A DNA stretch of 64,000 nt from Raphanus sativus (GCF_000801105.2 NC_079514.1:29251075-29315074), one strand, 5' to 3'. Counted from the stretch's first letter, positions 37,227 through 50,600 are shown. Program-made: numbers and translations. Notes: a model not told the origin generated them from the sequence alone.

Positions 37227-38208
37227 CGTAAGAATTAAGAAAATAAGCTGCCGGATGATAATTTATTTTTGACGAATGTCTTACCAAATTGTGATGTACA
37301 ATTATATATACACGTCATTTACGTCAACAAAATTAATTGTTTGTATTCGTACTTTTAAAATTCTTTTAGTCATTTTTAATTATTAAATTTTGATAAAATG
37401 TCGACTTATGTTACACGGTTTTTTACTTTATCGAGACATAAATAATGTGAGACATTAAAGTAGATTACATAATATGAATATGTTTAAGTAACTTTTTTTC
37501 TTCTTCAAAAAGAGATATGTTTAAGTAACTTTGTAAAACGAAAAAAAGTTAGAAAAGTAAAATCTAACTTGGAATTTAAGATTTTGTGTTTGTTTTTGTT
37601 TTATTGGGTGTAGGAAAGACTTTGACTTCAGCACTGATATTTTGGTTCGACTTTGAATAGTTGTAGTTGTAGACTTGTAGTAGAAATGGGGTCGAGTCCA
37701 CATCTCGAATTGTTTTTTGGTCTAATCTCGAATTTTTAAACAGAGTAAATGTTCACCTAATTACAAATTATAAAAACTCATTAATCAGTCTGTTTCATTT
37801 TGACACTTTATCTTATTACACAACAAATATCACGTAAATTTTAAATGAAATTTATACATATTATAATGTAAATTTTAAATGAAATTTATACATATTATAA
37901 TTTTAATATCAGTTACAAAATGTTTTGATCTTATAAATAATTTTATTTATTTAAAATATTAGTTAAATAAATATAATTAATAAATATATATTTGAATTTT
38001 AATCATTTTTAATTTATGTCAAAATGTTAAAAAAACATTATTTATAGAAGTAAAAGAATATATTTTTATATATAATAAATGATTTTATTAATTTTTTAAT
38101 ATTAGTTATCGTATAAGTCATTAAGATAATTCTCACTACATGATTTATTAACTAATGAAACCCTAAGAAATTAACAATAATAACAAATAATAATGTTAAT
38201 AATAATAA
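37227..38208. other. Intergenic spacer
   Basis: Promoter side of the minus-strand gene, then AT-rich sequence. A 33-bp direct repeat ('ttttaaatgaaatttatacatattataat', about 37838 and 37870) is the only visible structure. Confidence 0.4.
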
Positions 38209-39380
38209 TCTATATTATAACGAGAGAGTTTATTCTCTCCTAACGCTATCCACATCAGTATCGTGTGGGTTATATAATTTATTTTTTGATTATTAGACTA
38301 ACGTTTTCAGTGATTTATCAAATGGATTACTGTAGCCTACTGGTTAATGTTTAAAGGTTGCTACATCCAGATTTGTGGTTCAAATCTTAGACTATGTAAT
38401 TTTTTTTGCAAATTATTGGAAATCCAGGTTTCAAATCCCGGGGTTTATAAAAAACCAAATGGACTTCGCATGATTTGGCCCAATAGACCTCTTCTGTTCA
38501 AAACTTTATATTCAACGGAGTATAGATTTCTATAATCTATGTACACTAATTATATTTGGTCAAATCCATGTAGACTAATATAAACACATACGACTGTTTG
38601 TGTTTCCATGAATTAGTTTCTCTTACACTATCTTTTGGTCTCTCATCTTTACTTCGTTGATCAATAATGAAACGTTCGTAACACCTCATGCATTCCGATT
38701 TATATATACTCTATCTAAACAACGGAATCTTTCATCTCTGACTCTCTCATCAATTCTTCTTCAAATAGAATTCTAGTACATCTTCTCGAAATTACTTCAT
38801 CTACTGCTCCAGTTACTAAAGCCGTCATCTGCAACTCAACTTTTCGATTCTCTCCGCCTTGGTCGAACTGCTCGGTTCATGGTTGCTCGCCTCCTCCATT
38901 TATGAGATTCCCGGAACATAAAAAAATGGCGAGTTTATGGAAATCACGCTTCTTTTCCTTGATGAAAAGGTAAATACTTTTTGATCTATCACAATCTGTC
39001 TACTAAATATGTTTTCAGTCGACTATCTTACTTTTACTTCAAATATCTCATCTGATTGAATCTGCATAATTATGTGATAGATGGGAGAGATGATCAAGAA
39101 AGGGATTAGTCCTGACAACACCTCTTACACGTTTTTGATCAGAGGGCTTTTAGATGAAGGGAAGTCGAGAGAGGCATGTAGATACTTAGAGGAGATGCTT
39201 GACAAAGGAATGAAAAATCCTTTGATTGATTAAAACAAGTTTGCTCAGGATTTTCGTAGATTAAGACAACTGAAGATGTTTGAGGAATTGGCACAGAGAG
39301 CTAAGTTCACTGGTAAGTTTGATACTCCAGTCATACTTACAAGGAGCTTCAGAGAACTAAGCCAAAAGGTCACTACGAGA
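38209..39380 (+). mobile_element. Helitron-like 5' end with tRNA-like promoter and PPR fragment
   Basis: Starts TCTATATTATAACGAGAGAG, a form typical of Brassicaceae Helitron 5' ends. It contains an A-box-like TAGCCTACTGG (38334-38344) and a B-box-like GGTTCAAATCT (about 38378-38388), then the PPR fragment. The matching 3' terminus was not found nearby, so the span given is a minimum. Confidence 0.45.
39081..39380 (+). pseudogene. Pentatricopeptide-repeat (PPR) gene fragment
   Basis: The frame from 39081 reads PPR-type helices (KKGISPDNTSYTFLIRGLL, then SREACRYLEEMLDKGM), stops at TAA 39231, and resumes in the same frame with FEELAQRAKFTGKF. It is the 3' part of a PPR gene with a nonsense mutation, most likely a captured fragment. 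Confidence 0.75.
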
Positions 39381-40443
39381 TATGCAAATATACAAAATAT
39401 ATTTCTTACGCATATCAGTACACTCTCTAAAAATAACATGTTGCAATTTTTATTTTACTATTTTCTGATCGTGGTGCAGAGGAACTTTCCCCTTCGAAAA
39501 GTTCAACGGATTCGTCAAGAAGTAAGGCTTTACAAGAAGGTAACAAACATATACACAAACTCCATTTGCTTGGAATAAATTAGAGCTCTGAAGTGATGGC
39601 TTCTAGCTTTCAGTGAGTCTTAGAGGCTTATACAACAAACACACAGGTTTATACACCGTGAACTAGCTGTGGCGGATGATGAATCACACTCCGGCTGCAA
39701 CTAAGCCAACCAGATAATTCTGATTATGAAACTCCACTAAGAGAAAGTAAATAACACCATGTGGGGAGAAAGGTATGAATGGAATGTAGCGCAGCAAATC
39801 CACCAGAGATTGAGGACGTTGTAAACATCCGCAAGCACCGCAGTGAGTGATAGGAAATTATAATTCTTATCAGCCCGTCAACCGTATTTTCAATTTGTAG
39901 TTTTTAAAATTGCTATCATCTTTGTTTCTCACTTAAAACTTTTGTTTTTTTCTTCCAAGTATTTATCTCTTATGAGGTTTTCTACATCTTTTAAATTTTT
40001 AATGAAGCGTTTGACGGATTTCCATAATTCATCATATTCTTAGTTCATTCTATTCGAACATGTTTAGAAAGAAACACATAAAACTTCACCATTATTATAT
40101 TGTTAAGAAAGATTAATTTTATCAAAATAATGGAAAATGATATGTATGCATCCTCATAAGATTACATTTACTGAAAAAGATTGGCAAAAACCTTGGACAT
40201 TCTAAAAGACTGGTAGAGTAATGTATCTTTAGTTGTTTCCTCTTACAACTCAAGTTAAAAAATAATCTAAACATTCATGAAAATCCTCAATTATAGTTAC
40301 CATTGACTCACAACCAATATTTTGAAAAATAATTTTGAACATAAACAACAAAATATAACCTAATAAATTTGCTTGAATTACACCCAAAACAATTGAATTA
40401 TATAAATTGCATATGTAAAGTTATTGTATTTAATAAAATATCT
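39381..40443. other. Mixed fragment region, no intact gene
   Basis: A short frame near 39800-39840 (NPPEIEDVVNIRKHR) looks like another exon scrap, but it cannot be extended. The rest is AT-rich. Confidence 0.35.
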
Positions 40444-42778
40444 CACTACAAGAAAATAGTTCTATTGCAAGAGAAAAATTGCAACGTTCATTTTTGTTAC
40501 TAATTTACTATGATTATTGCAATATTTTTGCAATAATGAATATTCGTTACACTTTCATTACAAATTTATTGTAAAATAACAACTATAACCGATGTTGCAT
40601 ATTTTTGTTACCAAATTGCAATCATTTGCAACATAAATAAATATCTTGCGACTTTTGCAAGAAATATTCAACATTTTTGAATCATTGCTAATTTGCAAAC
40701 AAAAATATAAAAAAAAATTGTGACAAAAAATGTGACAAATTGTTAACAGTTACCTTATGAAATTTTTTTTCCGTCTTATATGGTATGGTTTACGTACTTA
40801 TTCCTATTAAAAAAAGTAAATTAGACAAAATAATCATTTACATATTCTTTCAAAGATAATTATAAAGTAACTATGCTATAAACGTATCTTTTATCTCTTT
40901 TTTCTTTAACTCAGAAAAAGACTCCAAGGTCTCAGAAAAAAAAAATAGCTGATCCATTGTTTCTGAGCTGCTTGTGCTTCATTTTATCCCTAGGCTGGTT
41001 GCTTTATTCTGCTGTAGTTGCTGTCCTCCCATTCCGAACATTACTTCAACTTTCACCTTGACTCTTATTCCTGTTTTTCTTAACCTTTTCATACTAAGAG
41101 ACTACCATCTTATGTACTTTTGGCTTTGTCACTTCTTTAATATTAGATTGTTAAGAATTGTTAATTAACTCCTCCTCTTCTCTCTGAATATATTCCTTTT
41201 CCAGAGATACATCTAAGTTTTTACTAATACAGTTTTAGTGTAATTTTTGTTTTTTTTTTCTCTGCCAAAAAGTTCATGTTTTGCTACTTGGATAGATGGT
41301 AAATCACGTGAGGAAGATGCAGAACGGTGTTGTCAAAAAAAGAAAAAAAAAAGATGCAGAACAGCCACAGTTACTTCTCAATTTTTTGGGGGTCATTGTT
41401 ACAAAATGGTTTGTTACGTTACTTACGTAATTCCTTTGTTTACGTGATCTTTTCTTTTTTCTTATAACTGTTTTTTTTTTTGAAAAAAAAAACTGATTTT
41501 TACGTGATCTTTTTTGTTACATAATTCCTTGGAACCTACTAGATTTTTATCGTGTTAAATGTTGTTTCCACTTACCACTTTATATTTCATTTACCGCTTG
41601 ACTTTTGATTTGTTTTTTTTTTGTAAACTAAATAGTTAATATTGAAGGTTCTACCGAGAATTTTTGGTTTGTTTAGAGAATAATATATTAACAGCTAAGG
41701 ATAACTCATTATCAAGATTCACATAGATTTTATTGTTTTCTATATATAGAGAGGTTATACGGATGTTTTTAATAATTCATTTGACTTTTGCACACCTTAG
41801 TTCTTCCAAAGTAAATCCTCTCCAAAACTTCTTCTTTTTTTCCTTGTGCCTTTTGTATCATTCATAAATTGCTTTTGAATTTTACGTGTCTGGTAATTTC
41901 TTACATATATTATGTTTTACAGTTAGTTAATTCAACACAAGGTCGTGTGTTTGATCTAGAAGCTCTTCTTATTGAAATTTCACTCGATGGTAAAATGCCA
42001 GTTACCATTGAAAGCCACTTGGAAAATGATGAGTTCAAATTAGTTTTAAATTATTGCTGTTTTTTTCTCTATAAGTGCATTGTTGAATTTATTTAATATT
42101 TTATTTTATTTAATAAAATTTGTCATTTGAATTTATTTATTATAATATATATAACGTAAAATAAATAACACATCTTATTTTGCTTATAATAAAATACTAA
42201 AAGAATTAATCAATGCAACATAGTTGATACATACTAATTTTATTAAAATATTAACTGTAACCATATTGTAGTCACCGTAAAAAAATATAAAAACCAAATT
42301 TATTATTTAAATGTAATTACAGGATCATTCGCAAAAGCATTTGTTATATTATAAATTTTGTAACAATTTTAAATTGTAACCATACGTTGCCATAATTGTA
42401 ACCAATCATACCCAAATAATTATATATATATATTGTTACATTAATATTACTAAATTTTTTAAAAAAATTGCAAATTTGCAATGTTGTTTGCTCTATATTT
42501 TACGTAGCAATGATTTGCCACCATTTATGATTACAAAATACATTATAAATATACAACAAATTTGCTACAAAAAATTGTTGCAATAATATGACATATATAG
42601 CAACATTTCAATATGTTGCTAATTTTCCTACGTATATGCAACAAACATGAATTTGCAATATTCAAACAGCAAGAAATTAAAATTTGTCACAATTTTATTG
42701 CAATTTCATATTTGCAATAATATATGAGCATATTGCAACAATATATCATTATTGCAATAGAGCCATTTTCTTGTAGTG
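40444..42778. mobile_element. Non-autonomous CACTA (En/Spm) element, 2.3 kb
   Basis: Inverted ends CACTACAAGAAAAT-TCTATTGCAA on the left and TTGCAATAGAGCC-ATTTTCTTGTAGTG on the right, with a 3-bp duplication TCT on both sides. Sub-terminal regions are filled with 'ttgcaa/attgcaac' motifs in both orientations, as expected for transposase binding sites. No transposase frame is present. Confidence 0.9.
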
Positions 42779-44503
42779 TCTATAATTTAGTCAGTTTGTT
42801 TTTCAATGAGTAAATAGATACGACATCGTAAATCAATGTTCCAACATCTAGCTCGGGGCCTCGGGCTCGACTAATTATCACCACTCTCTTGTTTTATGAC
42901 GACCTTCGATCTTCAATCTTTTTGTCCGGAGGGAAATGTTCTAACAGTACTTATCTAAACACTCTGAAACCTAATCCCCTTTAGTCCAACTTGGATGCTA
43001 GGTCTGTGGCAACATTATGGTGAAACCCCCCAATACACATTACTCAAACCATTTAGCACAAATTTCATACTTATTTATTAAATTTTTATAACTGGAATCT
43101 CATGTCGAAATTCAAACTAATATACGTTTTTCAGAATAAGAATTGCTTTTTTTTTGAGAACGTATCTTCATTATTAAGATATTTTTATTGGTATGAAGAT
43201 ACTAGTAGACTGGATATTATGTCCATTAAATTTGATTTAATTCATTGTTAGCTTCGATTCAATCCTAAAATCCTAATATCCTGTAGCAAGGCAAATTTTA
43301 GAAATCAATATCCGTTCAAATGGAATCAAATCGCACATACTAAAATTTTAAGAAGCAGATATCCGCTCTCCTCCTAAAGATGCATAAGTACACATATATC
43401 TTGATTAAATTTAGAATTTTAAATGTATAAGTTCATAATAATTATTTTTCTAAAATATATTTTGATAAGTTTTATTCACATTATTATCTATACTTATTAA
43501 ATAATAAAAATGACACTATAACTTTTTCTTATGTTTTTTTATTGTTTTGTTAACTAATTTTAAGATTTTAACAACATATAGTTTGACTATCTATTTAATT
43601 TTTATTTTATATATCATGTAAAACAAATATTCTAAAGAACAAAATTGTATCAAATTTTTTAGATTATTTGTATTAAACAATACGGATGAGATATTTGTAA
43701 ATATTCGTAAATATCCGAAAATATTAATATATTTTTGGATATCCATTTTTTAGATATCCTTAAATGTCCGAAGTAAATAAAATAAAAAATTAGATATCCA
43801 TAATATACTCAACAAATCACAAATACTGAAAATTTTGTTAGTATTTGCTCTGTGCGCATACCTAGATACTAGGTCTTTTAAATAAAAATATCTGGATACA
43901 TTGGCTTATAGTGCATAGTAAATAATGTATGAGTCGAGCACTAGAGCTTAGGAACATGTATTTTTGGTATTTTATGACTATATTTGGCTAATTTTGTTTG
44001 AAAGTACATGTATTTGTAATCTAGTTAGTCCTGTGAAAAAGATATTGAAACGTAATTTATTCTCACTTTTCAACCAGAAACTTCTATACACATATGTCAT
44101 AGTAGAATATGAACAGGTCCAAGTCACCAGTCCTACCAAGTTTAGATCATTTTCAAGGAGAATTGGTCTTCCAAGTTTTTTTTGTCTTACCGAATTCGAG
44201 AAAGTAAGATACCAAATACACGTTTGGTCTAGCTATATAATTATGAATAAATACTGGTTTATGGTTCAACAAACACATAAAGTTGATTTTCTTAGCATAA
44301 AAGTCTAAACTTGTACTGTACTTCTACTACAATATATGGATGCGTACAAAAGTACCAGTATACGACCATTAACGAACATTTAGGAAGTACAAAGGAGGAA
44401 TTGGATTTCGTATAATCCAAAACAGCTATAGAAACTAGTTCAACGTTTTGGATTCTCTACTATGTTACGAGGCAAAAATATTCTAGATGGACTTCACCAT
44501 TGC
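42779..44503. other. AT-rich spacer with hAT-like scrap
   Basis: No gene. Around 43170-43870, 'gatatcc' and 'gatacta' rich sequence resembles the hAT-type elements elsewhere in the window but lacks clear ends. Confidence 0.35.
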
Positions 44504-44511
44504 GATCAAAT

Positions 44512-45403
44512 CAGGCCCGGCTTAAATAATTTTTGGACCTTGTGCAAAGTTAATCTTTTCTCAAACTAGCTATTATTTGTACAGTTTCCAAATCTATTAT
44601 ATTAAAAGAGAAGTCACAACCTTCATTCATGTGTGATTTTTTTTAAAAATATACTTTTAACTAAAAATTATTTACCATTCATTAATTACTAAACATATGA
44701 TAATAATATATCATTTCTAACAAATTATTCCTAAAAATCTGGATTGGTTAACAAAGACATATTTGAATACTTAATAAATATTTTATATTGGTGTAATTTA
44801 GATTAACCATCGTATATTAAGATTTTTTCGTAGGAATAATATATGTGCGAGTGTACGATTGAGATAGACCATCGTATAATATAGTTGAAATAACTATCAA
44901 ACCATAAAACCATCTGTAGACAGACCATTTCAACTAAAATTAACCAGTAAGCATCTGTTTATATTATTGTAATCACTAAAACATTATGAATGCATACTCA
45001 ATCTTTATATATATATTGGTAAGTTAAATAAGAAAATAATGTGATTATGAATACATGCTCAATCTTTATATATATCATATAGAAGAATATACAAATATAT
45101 GTGAAAATTTGAAACAATATATTCAACAAAAAATAAACGGCAAAATTATTTATATTTTAAAAAATGATAGACACACCTCATATAAATTATAATATATATA
45201 CCAATTTAGAATTTAAAATAAAATGTTTATATAAAAATAAATGAAAATAAATATCCGCACAGTTGTGCGGGTCAAAATTTAGTTAAAGTCTTAAACTGTA
45301 TGTATTTCAATAAATCAGGACCTTAATTACTTAAAGAAAATTGCAAAATAAAAGATGGACCCTGTGCACAAGCACCGTGAGCACAAGCTCAAAGCCGGTC
45401 CTG
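44512..45403. mobile_element. hAT-type element interrupted by a Helitron
   Basis: Ends CAGGCCCGGCTTAAA and the complement of CAGGACCGGCTTTGA, flanked by a perfect 8-bp duplication GATCAAAT (44504-44511 and 45404-45411). Bases 44593-45282 are an inserted Helitron, so the original element was about 200 bp. Confidence 0.85.
44593..45282 (+). mobile_element. Non-autonomous Helitron, 690 bp
   Basis: Starts TCTATTATATTAAAAGAGAAG. It ends with a short hairpin (ccgcac-agtt-gtgcgg) followed by 'gtcaaaatttag', a one-base variant of the CTAG terminus, and is inserted without target duplication. No Rep/helicase. Confidence 0.8.
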
Positions 45404-45509
45404 GATCAAATCCATCATGATAATTCATCTTATGGGTGTAAAAGTATTACAACAGTAAAGCCACTAATAAGAGTTTGAGAAAATTCATGGATCCAGACGA
45501 TGCAAGCTG

Positions 45510-45890
45510 AGACCTGCCAGATCCATTGCACATGTTGTGCATCCTATGATTATTGTGAGTGATTTCACTGAGGGTATTACGAAACGATGGAAGGTGGAGA
45601 AACTAAGGGACTTTATTGTGCAAGAAATTATCCCTTTGATTCAATCCTTGCCCACAAGTCAGTGCAGACATAGAGATTCATTTTGGTGGGACTATGGGAT
45701 GAATGGTTTGTACAATGTCAAGTCGGAATACTGGGTGACAAGGAATATACTTATCAAGGAACCTGATGACGTGAATTCAGAGTCTAGCATAGCACAGCTT
45801 TACACTTTTGTTTGGAAAGTAAAGATACATCAAATTCTATGGCAAGTAATATCAGGAGACCTAGGTAAACATGAATTTAACACGTCATCA
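45510..45890 (+). pseudogene. LINE (L1-type) C-terminal fragment
   Basis: The frame reads FWWDYGMNGLYNVKSEYWVTR followed by WKVKIHQILWQVISG, the zinc-binding reverse-transcriptase tail (zf-RVT) of plant non-LTR elements. It is truncated on both sides and has a hAT MITE just downstream. Confidence 0.75.
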
Positions 45891-45912
45891 TATGAGATAT
45901 CATCATCATTAT

Positions 45913-46087
45913 CAGGACCGGCCCTGAGATTTTGGAAGCTGTAAACGAGTCAAGAAGGAATTCAACAATTTGGGGGTTGAAATTTTTTTTTTTACAAATT
46001 TAGGGGCTTATGTCCATGTAAATCTTTTCAAAAATTTCGGAAGCTTGAAGCGAATGTTTTATTAGGCTTGGCTCAGGGCCGGCCCTG
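45913..46087. mobile_element. Short hAT-type MITE, 175 bp
   Basis: Ends CAGGACCGGCCCTGAG and the complement of CAGGGCCGGCCCTGAGCC, with an 8-bp duplication differing at one base (atcattat 45905-45912, atgattat 46088-46095). It belongs to the same end family as the element at 44512. Confidence 0.8.
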
Positions 46088-46095
46088 ATGATTAT

Positions 46096-47669
46096 CTTAG
46101 ATGGAGCTGAAGATTAATCCATACATGCTATTGTTGAGTATCCACCAGCTCTTCAAACTTAAGCATCAACGCCTTTTTATTCATTGGTTTTTCCATTTAC
46201 CAATATATATACCACCATGGATTATATTTTCTGGCGTAAAAATGATATATATGTTCAAAAGTGGAAATATATCTTTATCCATGAATAATAAATATATTCG
46301 AAAATATGATAAACTCTTAAGAGGATCCAATATAGGAATCTCTTGGAGACGTTAGACATGTAAAAGGATAATGCCAAACATGTTTTGAAGCTAAGAAAAA
46401 AAGGAAGAGGAACTAGAAGTTAAAATAATCCACTATCTACTCAAGTCGTATGCTTACACGAGATATGTATCATTAACGGAGTATGGACTCATGACTCACT
46501 CTTTAATGGTTGTGGATGGGCTTGAACAAACTTAAGTAGCAAAATTGAGCTCATGGGAACAAGAATCAGAGGAGGAGAATGACATCGCTACATGCAGAGG
46601 TTGTACCAAATTAATTGTCCATCATTAACAATATTTTTCTTGCTTGAGTATATAAGTCCAATTAGATTTTTATATGCGCTTTAGAAACATAAAATGATTA
46701 AGATAGAAACTTGCTTTAATTTATTAAAGATGAAATAATTATTTTAAATTATATTTTCTTATATATAAGTTGAAAAGATTATTTATATATATATATATAT
46801 TGGTAATAAATATGTTTAGTTTATTTGAACTAAAATTGTTAAAATTTTAAAATAAGGTAAAAATCTATAAATTAATAAACACGATAAATTAATAAATTTT
46901 AATAGTTTGATAGGTGTAAAATATGAAATAATTCGATATGATAATAAAAATTTTGAAAAACATATATTGATATATGGTCCCAAACTTCTAGTGTAAACAT
47001 ATATTAATAATTAATGTAAATGTCAATTTAACAATATATTGTATAGTTTGTTTTTATTCTAAGATAAATATATTTTAGTTCTATTGTTGTCAAAAAAATA
47101 TAAATATATTTTGATTTTTCTAAGAATTCAAAATACTTTGATGTTATTTTATCATTTTACACCTAAAACTTACATACATTTACGGTAACTATTTTATATA
47201 AACCAAAAAGTCTAATAAGAACAACATATGGGAACAAAGAATCAGAGGAGAAGAACAACATATGGGAACAAAATAAAATTTGTTGTGCATATACCGTAAA
47301 ATAAAGCTGTAAAAGAATATCGTAAAAATAAAATATTTTTATTATCAATACAATTAAAACAGCAGACATTTTTCAGACATCTCCAAGGTTTCTTAAACTA
47401 TTTACAAGAGTGCCATTATCATTTAATTTTAATTAATAAGTTATAGAAATTAGTTATAACAACCAAATAAATAGCTGATAAATAAAAATAAATTGCAGAC
47501 CCCACCTTATTTACAGTCAAAAATATATGGTAAGTTATAATATGTTAATTTTTTTTGTATTTACTGTCCACCTTAGAATATATCAATTATTCTCAATATG
47601 TAATCCTAATTAAATGAATAATTGAGTACAGATTTCTATAAGTATAATAATATTACTATAATAGTATAC
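46096..47669. other. AT-rich spacer
   Basis: No gene or defined element was seen. Confidence 0.4.
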
Positions 47670-47675
47670 TTATTT

Positions 47676-48470
47676 GATATAATATTTACCAAACATTTAA
47701 AATAAATTTAATTTATTATTATGTTCTTAGTAATAGTATTTTCCAAATTAAAAAAATAAAATCAACACCGGATTAATATTTATAAATATCTAAACAATTC
47801 CTATATCTTGGGGACATAAAAACTAAAACCAAATTAAAACCAAAATAAAAACCAAATGGATATCCAAATAAACAAAATAAAGTTTATATATTTTTAAAAT
47901 GATAAAATTTAATTTTAAAATGATAAAATACTCTAAAACTACTATCTATAAACTGAACTACACAGAAAAAGGATTTCCCTACTATTTTTATTCAAACATT
48001 TTGAAATTATTTTTAATTTCTGCTAGAATAGAATCACCTGAATATTTTTTTTAACCAAAGTATCTATTATATGATATAATATTTACCAAACATTTAAAAT
48101 AAATTTAGTTTATTATTATGTTCTTAGTAATAGTATTTTCCAAAAAAAAAAAATCAACACCGGATTAATATTTATAATATCTAAACAAGTCCTATATCTT
48201 GGGACAGAAAAACTACAACCAAATCAAAACCAAACTAAAAACCAAATGGATATCCAAATATTCAAAATACAGTCTATATATTTTTAAAATATTTATTATA
48301 TTTAATTTTAAAATGATAAAATATTCTAAAATACTATCTATAAACTGAACTACACAAAAACTGATTTCCCTACTATTTCTATCCAAAGTATTTGAAATTA
48401 TTTTTAATTTTATGCTAAAATAGAATCACCTGAATATTTTTTATCCAAAGTATCTAAATTTATCCGACTT
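47676..48470 (+). repeat. 397-bp tandem duplication
   Basis: The unit starting 'gatataatatttaccaaac' at 47676 is repeated at 48073 with about 90 percent visible identity (shared landmarks: 'caacaccggattaatattt', 'ccaaatggatatccaaata', 'gaatcacctgaatatttttt'). Confidence 0.85.
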
Positions 48471-48540
48471 ATCCATTATTTTTTTTCTGAAATTTCAAAA
48501 ACATCATTTTACCCTAATTACTCTAAGTTATCCAAAAAAA

Positions 48541-49000
48541 AGAAGAACCGGGCCATAGTCGAATTGAACTCGAAATTTTAATGGTTTTCCAAACCAAACC
48601 GGAAACCAAATTAACCAAACCAAAATCAAATACAAATTCATAAATAACCGAACAATTCTTATATTTCTACCCAAAAGATGAATTTTCATACTATTTTTTA
48701 TCCAAAATACTTAAAATTATTTTAATTTTCTGCTAGAATAGAATCACTCGATTACTCTTTAGCTAAAATATTTATATTTATCTGAATTATCCGTTATTTT
48801 TCCAAAAATTCGATCATTTTTATCCCAATTACTCTAAATTATCTAAAAACAAGAACATGACCATAGTCGAATTGAACTCAAAATTTTAACGGGTTCTTAA
48901 CATTGTCATTCGAACCAAACCGAAAACTAAGTTAACCAAACCAAAATCACATCCAAATTCATAAATAACCAAACGATTCTTATATTTCTTGAATCGAGAA
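48541..49000 (+). repeat. 308-bp tandem duplication
   Basis: 'ccatagtcgaattgaactc' occurs at 48553 and 48861, followed in both by 'aattcataaataaccraac'. It continues the repeat-rich block into the Helitron terminus at 49161. Confidence 0.8.
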
Positions 49001-49130
49001 ATGAAAATCAAACTGGAATGAATCTGAAAACAAAAAAAAATACAAATTAGAACCAAACCGAAAACCAAATGCGTACAAACATATTAGTGAACACATAAAT
49101 AGGGTAATAAATATGTCAACAGAAATAATC

Positions 49131-49161
49131 CCGCGCTTTCTAAGCGCGGGTCAAAATCTAG
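49131..49161 (+). mobile_element. Helitron 3' terminus
   Basis: Hairpin (ccgcgc-tttctaa-gcgcgg) followed by 'gtcaaaatCTAG' and T, the canonical Helitron end. The tandem repeats at 47676-49000 probably belong to the same element; its 5' end was not located. Confidence 0.8.
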
Positions 49162-49163
49162 TT

Positions 49164-49735
49164 TTATATTAAAGCAATACATCAAAATATTTTATTCTTC
49201 CAAGATTCTGGCTAGAAGGTTGAAGACTATTCTTCTAGCAGCCATCGAATCCAATCAATGCATTTTTTATCAAAAGAAGACGCTACTTGAAAATATGCTG
49301 CTAGCATCAGAGCTTGTCAATGGTTACCACATGAAAAACAATTCAGACCGGTGTACTAATCAAGATCGACATTTCTAAAGCTTTTGATACGATGAATTCA
49401 TCACATCTGTTCTTTGGCCAATGTGATTACCAGACGTTTTCATTCATTGGATCAGGATCTGTATCTCAACAGCATCTTTCTCTGTCTTCATAAATGGAAG
49501 CTCGGAGGCTTTTTCACAAGTGCTCGTGGTATAGGACAAGGCTGCTCCTTATCCCGTTACTTATATGTCATTCTGAATAATGTTCTGTCCAAGATGCTAA
49601 ACCAGTTTGCCTTAGAAGGTTCTTTTGGGTACAATCAGCAATGTCAAGCTGTTCGGCTCTCTCATTTAAGCTTTTATGGTGATCTCCTCGTCTTTACTGA
49701 TGGAACAGTAGAATCTTTGAACATGTAACTTTTAA
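49164..49735 (+). pseudogene. LINE reverse-transcriptase fragment
   Basis: Pieces of the reverse transcriptase appear in order but in different frames: LARRLKTILLAAIESNQ, a DISKAFDT-like segment near 49370, then RGIGQGCSLSRYLYVILNNV at 49530-49600. The catalytic FADD-type box is degraded (FYGD near 49672-49684). It directly abuts the Helitron end. Confidence 0.75.
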
Positions 49736-50600
49736 ACAACAAATAGAAACGCTTCAAAAACAAAATATAGCATTAGAACTCACATATTTTTAAATTTGTC
49801 TACTTCTGGTATTGCCGGATTGATCAACACTTGAGAACCGTCAAAGGCATTAGAGATTTGAATTTGTCCTGAAATTATATAGCAGCTTCAGTTAACGTTA
49901 GTCAAAATTTGATAAATATAGATAGTATTGTAGATGAAATAGTCACCTCTAAACCTTTCAATTTTAGCCCAGCTTAACAACAAACCACCATTCCATCTTC
50001 TTGTTTGAAGAAGACTAGAGAAGCTTGGCCAAGTTACCCCATAGGCAACATGGTAACCGACCGTCACTATCAACATATCAATAATCAATAACAAATCTTA
50101 AAATAACAAACTTGTTTACTGAATATATATAAATTGAATTATGTGAATCCTTACTACCTGAACAAGCGTCAATGAGGATATGAACATTTTGTGAAGCCTA
50201 TACCTAAACAAATGTAACTAGTTCACTTCATATATGTTTCTCCTACTTGTGAATTTCATAATTATATTGAAAAGCACATACCCGTCAAGGAAATCTGATA
50301 CATTTGAAATCATGTCTGAGTCTTCTGAAACAAATATAAAACCCTGAGGAAATCATAACTAAAGTTAATTTTTACTTTTTAGTTGACGCAAAAGGTTTTT
50401 CATAGTGACCTTGTGAATTTTTACCCAGGAAGTGGTAAAATAAGAGGAATATATCCCTACAGTTAATGTTTTGGATTGGATTTACCTCAATAAATAATGG
50501 CTCTGAGTTTCTTGATATTTTTGTCTACAGTTTCTTCGTGTTGTCTAAGGCGAGAACTGAAGAGTGCTTACTATCTTTATCTACAGTTTCTTCGTGTTGC
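49736..50600. other. Possible 3' part of the minus-strand locus
   Basis: A 40-bp duplication ('tctacagtttcttcgtgttg-ctaaggcga', 50522 and 50580) is visible. Short minus-strand frames near 49900-50090 cannot be joined with confidence. Confidence 0.3.

Noticed and set aside
41247..42096. Short open frames inside the CACTA element (66 and 75 codons)
   Set aside because: No transposase similarity that I can see and low-complexity composition; treated as chance frames.
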